Source: Lachnospiraceae bacterium
GTDB lineage: Bacteria > Bacillota_A > Clostridia > Lachnospirales > Lachnospiraceae
Length of the DNA: 10,057 nt
Assembly (NCBI GenBank): GCA_021770615.1
Contig: JAETQR010000074.1
Location: 1-10,057, forward strand
Direction of reading: 5' to 3'
Shown here: positions 1-7,500 of the stretch, in pieces
How positions within the stretch are numbered: the first letter of the stretch is position 1
Layout: each line of letters starts with the position of its first letter
Notes under the pieces: model-generated
What the model saw: only the letters and a program-made list of their open reading frames with translations
What the model was told of the DNA's origin: nothing
Database searches by the model: none
Program-made: the position numbers and the translations under genes

Positions 1-55
1 GGTACTGGTTCAAACACTCTGCTGTAAAATACATCAGAATATATGAGTCAGTACC
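1..55. repeat. Imperfect inverted repeat GGTACTG...CAGTACC
   Basis: Bases 1-7 (GGTACTG) are the exact reverse complement of 49-55 (CAGTACC). Allowing two mismatches, the match extends to 11 bases (1-11 against 45-55). The first arm sits at the window edge, so the repeat may extend further upstream. The function is unknown, and it may be chance in AT-rich DNA. Confidence 0.35.
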
Positions 56-89
56 TTCATTTAATTTGACTGATATAAGAATAATCTGG

Positions 90-104
90 AGCACCTAGGG
101 TGCT
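90..104. repeat. Short perfect palindromic hairpin
   Basis: AGCACC (90-95) and GGTGCT (99-104) are perfect reverse complements separated by TAG. This gives a 6-bp stem with a 3-base loop. There is no T-tract after it, so it is not a typical rho-independent terminator. It lies just before the stop at 108-110 and the point where peptidase-like coding sequence begins. It could be an operator, a recombination scar or chance. Confidence 0.45.
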
Positions 105-110
105 GGATAA

Positions 111-362
111 CAAGATGTAAAAAAAATAGGTGGTCGTAATGCTGTATGGGATACCCGTGGAAAATCTGGAATTTCGGCTTCTCCAGTAAAGGTAAAGAAG
201 TTAGATTCATTTCCTGTAAATAGTGTTGATGCATATGCAAATGTTATAAACGCAGTAGAGTATTATTCCCGGTTTTGTCCAGAAATCGGAGAGAAGAGAT
301 GTGTAGTAGTTACCGGATTTCAGTATTTTGCATATAAAAATAGAAATGGAAAAGAGGATTGT
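111..362 (+). pseudogene. 5' in-frame remnant of the M4 peptidase, no start codon
   Basis: This is the same frame as the downstream peptidase and is open from the stop at 108-110 through to 363. It contains no ATG, GTG or TTG codon in frame. Its translation includes SVDAYANVINAVEYYSRF (about 222-275), which resembles the start of the M4 catalytic domain, where the N-terminal helix normally reads like VDAhxnaxxvYdyy. Homology therefore continues upstream of the first possible GTG start at 363, while the signal peptide and propeptide expected of a secreted M4 enzyme are missing. I infer that the gene is truncated at its 5' end. A frameshift or rearrangement around 90-130 is the simplest explanation. 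Confidence 0.6.
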
Positions 363-1637
363 GTGGATTATAGAAAGAACGCTTTTCATCAGGATTCAAA
401 TGACGAATATTTATTGGCATTTGGCTATGATTCAAAAGACAATCGTTCTCCGGCACAGGAATTCGATGTCGTTGCACATGAGTTAGGGCATCAGATTTTC
501 AGTCAACAAATGGTGCGGAAGGGTGCTTCTTATGAACAAAACGCTATAGCTGAAGCATTTGCAGATATATTTGCCATATGTGCTGAAAACAAGTCTAGAA
601 AAAATGGGAATTGGATAATGGGAGGAAAGATTACAAAGGAAAGAAATATTCAAAATCCATCAGATGGACAGGTTACAAATTATAATAAATTTATTAACAA
701 GGATCAGTATGAGCATCAAAACTCTACAATATTGTCTCATGTAGCATATGATATTTGGAATAATAGTAGTGATCTGAAAGATTATGATTTGTTTATGGAG
801 TTATGGTATAGGGCATTACAATATGTGCAATCTAACTCAACAATGGTGGATTGTGAAAAGGCGGTATATCATGCAGCAAAGATTATGATAGCCGAAGGAA
901 AAATAAATCATAGCAATCGTGAAATAATTGAAAAGGCATTTGAAAAAGCTGGAATTTATGCTGATTTAGACCGTACGATTTTAGTGTATATTGATACTAA
1001 AGATGATTTCTTAAATATAGAAGAGGGATATTACAGAATAGAAGAAGGGTATTCAAGTCATGGGGAGCTATTTGGTAATGTGTCGGTAATTAATGACTAT
1101 CAGGGGATATCTCATGCGGAAGTCGTCATAGATGTTGGAGATAGGATGATATATAAAGAATTTAAATGGAACGATGTGAGAAAGACTTATGAAGCTGTGG
1201 ACGGTACGGAGGAGTTTTGCATTAATTTTTCACAGAAAAATGGACAGCTATTCGGTCAACTGCAGGATACCGGAAATCGGAAAGATTGGGAATTTGCTCT
1301 TAAAAAGTATAATTATCTAAACGGAATCAATATAACCTTGGCGGTTCGGAAGTATTTCGGGAGTAAAAAAGATGGAGTCCAGTATATATTTAAAACCAGT
1401 GATTTTCAAAAATTATACAACGAGCTATATTTGATACCAGTATATCAGGTAAAGGACGGAAGAGTAGAAGAACTATATACTGTTCTGGTTGCAAGTTTGG
1501 AATTTGAGGAACAAGGTGATGCATCAGTGTTTCTGCCAGAGGATATAGATGCCGTTATAGCTGGAGAAAAAACTTTTTTAGATATAACTCCTTTAGAGGA
1601 ATTTAATGTTTATTCATATTTTCCTTTTGAACAGTAA
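363..1637 (+). CDS. M4-family (thermolysin-like) zinc metallopeptidase, probably 5'-truncated
   Basis: Numbering is from the first possible start, GTG at 363 (424 residues). HELGH at 39-43 is the HExxH zinc motif. NAIAEAFADIF at 60-70 supplies the third zinc ligand, E64, matching thermolysin's GAINEAISDIFG. H118 in HQNSTILSHVAY aligns with thermolysin's catalytic His231 segment (HINSGIINKAAY). NAFHQDSNDEYLLAFGY (6-22) matches the substrate-edge strand before the active helix. The helical C-terminal part of the M4 fold runs to about residue 200. Residues of about 205-424 form an extension I do not recognise.

M4 enzymes are normally secreted preproproteins cutting on the N-terminal side of hydrophobic residues. 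No signal peptide or propeptide is visible here. Homologous sequence lies upstream of 363 without a start codon, so the GTG start (weak AGAGG at 353-357) is probably not the original one. It may be a pseudogene, although all catalytic residues remain. It lies 47 bp before the ligase, on the same strand. Confidence 0.75.
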   Translation: MDYRKNAFHQDSNDEYLLAFGYDSKDNRSPAQEFDVVAHELGHQIFSQQMVRKGASYEQNAIAEAFADIFAICAENKSRKNGNWIMGGKITKERNIQNPSDGQVTNYNKFINKDQYEHQNSTILSHVAYDIWNNSSDLKDYDLFMELWYRALQYVQSNSTMVDCEKAVYHAAKIMIAEGKINHSNREIIEKAFEKAGIYADLDRTILVYIDTKDDFLNIEEGYYRIEEGYSSHGELFGNVSVINDYQGISHAEVVIDVGDRMIYKEFKWNDVRKTYEAVDGTEEFCINFSQKNGQLFGQLQDTGNRKDWEFALKKYNYLNGINITLAVRKYFGSKKDGVQYIFKTSDFQKLYNELYLIPVYQVKDGRVEELYTVLVASLEFEEQGDASVFLPEDIDAVIAGEKTFLDITPLEEFNVYSYFPFEQ

Positions 1638-1672
1638 CACAAAAAGGAATCATCAAATTATAAACAATGCGC

Positions 1673-1678
1673 AAGGAG
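1673..1678 (+). promoter_or_regulatory. Ribosome binding site that fixes the ligase start at ATG 1685
   Basis: AAGGAG lies 6 bases before ATG 1685. The in-frame ATG at 1667 has only AAAGG about 20 bases upstream, too far to serve it. The start at 1685 (MSKKIKN) is therefore preferred over the one six codons earlier. Confidence 0.75.
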
Positions 1679-1684
1679 AATGCC

Positions 1685-3271
1685 ATGAGTAAAAAAATAA
1701 AAAACTATCCCCTATATCAACATCAAGACTTTACGAGTTTCAGGCAGCTTATCGCAGAAAAATCTGAATCAAGCCCCGGCGGCATTGCGTTTCAATACCT
1801 AAATCAAGGAAGGATAGAATCGATTACCTACAGACGCTTTTATCAGGATGTCAGCGCTCTGGAGGCCTTCTTGAACCAACAGGGCTTTTTCGGTATAAAG
1901 ATAGCCCTCTTAAGTGAGAATAGGTATGAATGGGTTTTATCTTATTTTGCCGTTGTGGTAAGCGCTAATATTATTGTCCCGCTTGATAAGGAACTGTCCG
2001 GTGAGGAGATCAGCGATTTGCTGATACAAAGTGATGCAGAAGTGTTAATATACTCAGATACATACGGAGAGGTTGCGGAGGATCTGCTGCGGCAGGGACG
2101 GGTAGGAAAAATTTTTAATATAACCGATTTCTCATCTTTTTTGAAGACCGGAAGAGAATTGATCTCTGGTGGGGAATATGTGCCACATAAAAAGCTGGCC
2201 GATGAAAATAGTGTATGCTCTATTATATTTACGTCCGGGACAACCGGTAAACCTAAAGGAGTTATGCTTTCTCAAAAAGGTTTGATGGTGGATGCAGTCA
2301 ATAGTTGCCGTAATGTATATTTTACAGGAACATCCTTGCTGATATTGCCGCTTCACCATACCTTTGCATTTACGGCAGGCATTTTGGTAATGCTGATCTA
2401 TGGTTGTCCTATTTGTATCAGCAAGAGTCTGCGGACATTTCAGTCTGACCTGCAGGCATTTAAACCGAGACATATCTTTTTAGTTCCTCTTTTTGTGGAG
2501 AATTTATATAACACAATCTGGAAAGCAGCCCGGGAACAGGGGAAAGAAAAATTGTTAAAACGAACGGTCAGATTTAGCAGCCTGGCAAGGAAATGTGGCG
2601 TGGATATTCGAAAAAAATTATTTCGTTCAATCAGGAAACAATTTGGCGGAAATCTGGAGTTGGTAGTTTCAGGCGGCGCTCCTATTATACAGAAATACAT
2701 AAACGGGTTTGATGATTTCGGGATACAGGTATTAAACGGGTATGGAATTACAGAGTGTTCCCCGGTCATAGCAGTAAACCGAAACCATTATTTCAAAGAA
2801 AATAGTGTGGGATTGCCGATAAAATGCTGTGAAGTTAAGATTATAGATGGGGAAATCTGTGCGAAGGGGCCTAATATTATGCTGGGTTATTACGATGATG
2901 AGGTTACAACCAGGGAGGCGCTCGAGGATGGATGGTTTAAGACAGGAGATCTTGGCTACATAGACAAGGATGGTTTTATATACATTACAGGGCGCAAGAA
3001 AAATCTGATTATCCTGAGTAACGGGGAGAATATCTCGCCGGAAGAGCTGGAAAATAAGATCCAGGGAATGGCTTATGTAAAAGAAGTTCTCGTTTACGCA
3101 GAATCCGGAAAGATTGTGGCGGAGATTTTTGGCGAAGATGAGGAGTGTATTCGGGAAAGTATTAAGAAGATGAATCAGGAGCTTCCGCTATATAAGCAGA
3201 TACAGAAGATCCGCTTCCGGAACATGGAGTTCGAGAAGACAAATACGAAAAAGATCAAACGTATTCAATGA
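1685..3271 (+). CDS. Stand-alone AMP-forming acyl-CoA synthetase / carboxylic acid ligase
   Basis: A 528-residue ANL-superfamily adenylating enzyme with all core motifs: phosphate-binding loop TSGTTGKPKG (183-192), YGITEC (353-358), TGD with the ribose-binding Asp (420-422), hinge region GRKKNLI (436-442), and a terminal KKIKR whose K523 aligns with the catalytic A10 lysine. It ends just after that motif, as acyl-CoA synthetases do, and carries no fused carrier domain. The family makes an acyl-adenylate from acid and ATP, then usually the CoA thioester. The general likeness is to long- or medium-chain fatty acyl-CoA synthetases (FadD-like), but the chain length cannot be read from sequence.

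The gene sits 18 bp before an NRPS that begins with a condensation domain. Its likely role is to activate the acyl group that caps the peptide. No separate acyl carrier protein is present here, which favours acyl-CoA as the donor. A fatty acyl-AMP ligase is a less likely alternative. Confidence 0.9.
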   Translation: MSKKIKNYPLYQHQDFTSFRQLIAEKSESSPGGIAFQYLNQGRIESITYRRFYQDVSALEAFLNQQGFFGIKIALLSENRYEWVLSYFAVVVSANIIVPLDKELSGEEISDLLIQSDAEVLIYSDTYGEVAEDLLRQGRVGKIFNITDFSSFLKTGRELISGGEYVPHKKLADENSVCSIIFTSGTTGKPKGVMLSQKGLMVDAVNSCRNVYFTGTSLLILPLHHTFAFTAGILVMLIYGCPICISKSLRTFQSDLQAFKPRHIFLVPLFVENLYNTIWKAAREQGKEKLLKRTVRFSSLARKCGVDIRKKLFRSIRKQFGGNLELVVSGGAPIIQKYINGFDDFGIQVLNGYGITECSPVIAVNRNHYFKENSVGLPIKCCEVKIIDGEICAKGPNIMLGYYDDEVTTREALEDGWFKTGDLGYIDKDGFIYITGRKKNLIILSNGENISPEELENKIQGMAYVKEVLVYAESGKIVAEIFGEDEECIRESIKKMNQELPLYKQIQKIRFRNMEFEKTNTKKIKRIQ

Positions 3272-3281
3272 AAAAGGATTG

Positions 3282-3287
3282 AGGGAG
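3282..3287 (+). promoter_or_regulatory. Ribosome binding site for the NRPS gene
   Basis: AGGGAG is only 2 bases before ATG 3290 but 8 bases before the in-frame ATG 3296. The ideal spacing to 3296 (MYELSKSQ) suggests that translation may start there. The difference is two residues and does not affect any domain. Confidence 0.6.
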
Positions 3288-3289
3288 AA

Positions 3290-4594
3290 ATGAAAATGTA
3301 CGAACTGTCAAAATCGCAGCGGTTGGTTTACGATATGGAAAAATATGCAGGCGGCTCAATCTCGGTAATCTGCGGCAGTGTCATATATAAGGGAGAAAAG
3401 TCTCGGCAGGAGTTAGAAAATGCTGTAAATCATCTGTTTCAGATAAATGATGCTCTCCGTATGCGCGTCATATGTACAAATGAGGGTGTGAAGCAGGAAG
3501 TGGGGAAATTTGTTCCTCATAGTGTGGAGACGTTAAGTTTTGTGACGAAGGAGGATCTGGATTTTTTTGCAAATCGGTATGCAAAGGAGCCGCTTGACCT
3601 AAAGGGGAAATTGTGTGAGATTAAGATTGTTTTTCTGAATGAGGGTTATGGGCTTTTGATTAAGATGCACCATCTGATCGGTGATGCATGGGCAATGTCA
3701 CTGATCTGTTCCCAGTTTAGCTGCATCTTAAGAGGTGAAGCTTCAATGGCTTATTCCTATAAAGAATATTTAAAAAGAGAGGACGATTATAGACTGAGCG
3801 GCCATTTCCCAAAGGATCGGGCTTTCTTTTTGGGACAATTCAAGAAATGTGATGAGATTCTTTATCTTTCAGAGAAGAAAGAGAATGAATTTTGTGCTGA
3901 ACGCAAATCCTTTGTAATTGATGGGAGAGAGCAAAAGCGGATTACGGCTTATACGAAAGAACATCATGTATCGGTCTTTGTATTATTTATGACAGCTTTA
4001 GCGGTTTATATGAACCGGGTAAAGGACAATGCAGAAAGATTTTATCTGGGCAGTGCAGTTATTAACCGTGCAGGTGTGGAAGAAAAGCATACGGCAGGGG
4101 TGTTTGTGAATGTTGTTCCTGTGCTGATTGAATTGGATAACAGTGCTTCTTTTGAAGAAAACCTTTATAAAGTCCAGCAGAATGTGTTTTCAGTATTACG
4201 CCATCAGAAGTATCATTATGGTGATGTTTTGTCTGACATCCGAAAGGAATATCATTTCTCAGAAAAGCTTTATGATGTTGTACTTAATTTTCAAAACGCA
4301 GAGATTACCGGCACAAGTGAAGAATTTGAAAGTACATGGTATCACAACGGAATGCAGACGGAAAGCCTGCAGATTCACATAGACAAGCGGGATGGGGCAG
4401 ATGCATACCGGATCCATTATGATTATCAGACGGAAAAATTTAAGTGTGACGAGATCCGGCAGATGCACCGGCATCTGTTAAATTTACTGACAGATGCCAT
4501 GAAGGATGATAGAAAAAGATTGTATGAATTAGAAATGCTTTCCGTGGATGAGCATAATAAAATACTCTATGACTTTAATAAAAGCGCTGTAGAA
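3290..4594 (+). other. Starter condensation domain C1 with HHxxxDA active site
   Basis: Residues of about 1-435 of the NRPS form a full-length condensation domain, with a first motif LSKSQRLVYDMEK and active site H127-H128-L-I-G-D132-A133. The catalytic second His and the structural Asp are present, but the usual final Gly of HHxxxDG is Ala. Being first in the protein, it has no upstream carrier. It most likely takes an acyl group supplied by the neighbouring ligase, as in lipo-initiating C domains. Confidence 0.8.
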
Positions 4595-7500
4595 TATCCA
4601 CGGAATCAAAGTGTGTACCGGTTATTTGAGGAGCAGGTTCTGAAGATTCCGGACGAGCCGGCAGTTATTGCCCGTGATAAGATACTGACCTATTTACAGT
4701 TGAATGAGCAGGCGAACCGGATTGCCTACAGTCTGATGGAGATGGGCGTGAAGAGAGGGGAGTTTGTTGCGTTTGCTTTGCCAAGAAAAAGCTATTTGCT
4801 TGCTGTCATATTTGGTATCTTGAAAGCAGGAGCGGCATATTTGCCCATTGATCCGGAATTTCCGGAGGAGCGGGTAAATTATATATTAAAAGACAGTCAG
4901 GCGAAAATATTTATTACAGATGAATCTGTCGGGAAGCTTTTGGAAAATGATAAGACTTTCAACCCGGAGATTCCTATATCCGGCGAGGATCTATGCTACT
5001 GCATCTATACCTCCGGAACCACCGGGAATCCGAAAGGGGTTCTGGTCCGCCATAGAAATCTGATCAACATCTGCAGTGCAAATGAACGGAACTGCTATCA
5101 GACGGCAGCGCTCGCTCAGGAGAAGATTCTGCTCTCAACGGCCAAATGCTGCTTTGATGCATTTGCAATTGATTATGGACTTTTTCTGTTAAACGGCAGC
5201 ACCATGATTCTGGCGGACGATTCGGACATCACCGACGGTGCCAGACTGGCACAGCTTGCAGTCACGTACCATGCAGAGGCGCTTCAGTCCACGCCATCCA
5301 CCATACGGGCGCTGTGCCTGAATGACGCATATGCAAAGATGCTTCGGCAGATTAAGGTTCTGATACTTGCGGCAGAAAATTTGACCTCCGAGTTGTATAC
5401 GGAGCTCAGGGAGCTGACGGATGCCGAGATCTTTAACGGATACGGCCCCAGCGAGACAACGGTGGGCGCCTGCATCGGTAAAATAGATACGGCGGAAATA
5501 CATATGGGAGAACCCATTGCCAATACGCAGATCTATCTTGTGGATCGGTTTATGCAGCCAGTGCCTGTAGGGGTAAAGGGGGAACTCTGCGTTGCCGGTG
5601 ACGGGGTCAGCGCCGGGTATCTCAACCAACCGGAGCTGACAGAGGAGAAATTTGTCGACAATCCGTTTGGAGACGGACGATTGTACAAAACAGGGGATTA
5701 CGCTTACTGGCGCCGGGACGGGAAGCTTGTTTATGCGGGAAGGCGTGATTTCCAGGTGAAGATCCGGGGACTTCGTGTGGAGCTTGAGGAGATTGAACAG
5801 GCGATCGCCGGAGTGGAGGGCGTTTCGCAGGCCTGTGTCGTAGTCCGTAAGGATAAGGATGGGCGGCAGATGATCTGTGGGTTTTATACCGGAGAAAAAA
5901 TTCCCCCAAAAAAGATACGTACAATGATAGGAAGAAAAATACCGAGATATATGGTGCCGCATATTCTGGTTCCTATTGATGAAATACCAATCACCAACAA
6001 TGGCAAAGTGAATTATAAAATGTTACCAGAGATTGATTTATCTGAAATTATGGCAGAAACAGAATTTGTTATGCCGCAGACCGGAAAAGAAAAGTTTTTG
6101 ACGGCAGCCATTGAGTCGGTATTAGGAATAAGCAGGGTCGGTATTTCGGACAACTTTTTTGATCTGGGTGGCGACAGCTTAAAAGCAGTTGAATTGATAG
6201 CCAGACTTGAAGAGAATGGATATTCTACAGATACGAAAACAATTTTTTTCTGTGATACAATTAAGGATTTAGCAGAATCAATTATTTTGAAGCAGGAAGA
6301 AGGAGAACCGGTTAAGGTTCCTGGGAAGATTCCGGCAACCTCTGCACAGATGCGTGTTTATACTGCTCAAAGTATGCAAAGTGATTCAACGGTTTATAAT
6401 ATGCCTTATGTATTTAAGGTGAAAGAAATTGACGTGGATCGGCTTTGGCATGCATTTGAAGAATTGCTGGAACGCCATGAGATTTTGAGGACATATTTTG
6501 TAAATGAAGAGGGAATGATTGTTTCGCATGTGGAAGAGCATGTACCATTTACATTGGAGCAAATCGAAGATGGAAATGTTTCAGCCTTTATACGGCCATT
6601 TGACCTGTCAAAAGCCCCTCTGATCAGGGCAGGATATTGTGAAAATCTTATTGTAATAGATATCCATCATATGATAGCTGACGGTAGTTCCATGCCGGTT
6701 ATTTTACGCGAATTGAACGAATTATATATGGGAAGGACTCTGGAGGATATCACATCCTCTTATCAACAATTTGCTGCGGAAACAACGGACTATGCCAAAA
6801 GCGAGGAGTATTGGCTGTCTGTCTATCATGACGGATTACCGGAACTGGAGTTGAACACAGATTACAAACGTGGCAGACAACAGAATTTTGAAGGAAATGC
6901 ACTGTACGATTTCATAGATCTCGGTTTTCATCATAAGATTCTGGACAAATGTCAGCACTTAAATATAACACCTTATATGTTTTATATTGGTGCCTTTTAT
7001 ATCCTTTTGTCTAAATTTTCAGGGAATGAAGACATTGTGGCAGGCATACCGGTTAGCGGGCGGAACAGTAAATATCTGTACACAATCGGCATGTTTGTGA
7101 ATACAGTTGCTTTCCGGAGTAAACCGGCCGGAATGAAATCAGTATATGGATTTTTGGAGGAAATAAAAAAAGGTACTTCGGATGCCATCGCAAATCAGAA
7201 TTATCCGTATGGAGAGCTGGTTAAAAAACTGAACATTCACATAAATGGGCGCAATCCATTGTTTGACGTTATGTTTACTTATCAGAGTGAGGCAATGTCA
7301 AAGGCTGTTTTTGGTGACCACAAAATAGAATTAGTGGAGATTCCGGCCACCACTTCCAAGTATGATTTTACATTCAATATTATCCCGTCAGATTCTAAGG
7401 TTGTGATTATGCTGGAATATTGTACCAGTCTTTATCGGGAAGAGACGATGAAGAGGTTTATTGACAGTTATCAGATGATCTTAAAACAGATGTTTATGGA

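Larger units (their letters stand above)
1..110. other. Non-coding or rearranged stretch upstream of the peptidase remnant
   Basis: All three forward frames are interrupted by stops within this stretch, and I see no signal peptide, propeptide or other coding signal that would complete the peptidase downstream. The frame that later carries the peptidase has stops at 96-98 and 108-110. Two inverted repeats lie here (see separate entries). I see no promoter I would defend. The stretch may be a rearrangement junction, but nothing in it identifies a mobile element. Confidence 0.5.

Noticed and set aside
1621..1649. TTCCTTTT...AAAAGGAA inverted repeat after the peptidase as a terminator
   Set aside because: The stem is A/T-rich and weak with a 12-base loop, it overlaps the stop codon, and there is no T-tract after it.
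1627..1664. Promoter for the ligase (TTGAAC and TATAAA)
   Set aside because: The spacing between the two boxes is about 26 bases, far from 17, and no better pair is visible in the short gap.
1667..1684. Upstream ATG at 1667 as ligase start
   Set aside because: The clear Shine-Dalgarno site falls between it and ATG 1685, at the right distance for the latter only.
5189..5962. A 257-codon open frame on the minus strand
   Set aside because: It lies entirely within A1, opposite conserved adenylation motifs. The higher GC of this block removes stops from the antisense frame, and the translation shows no recognisable domain.
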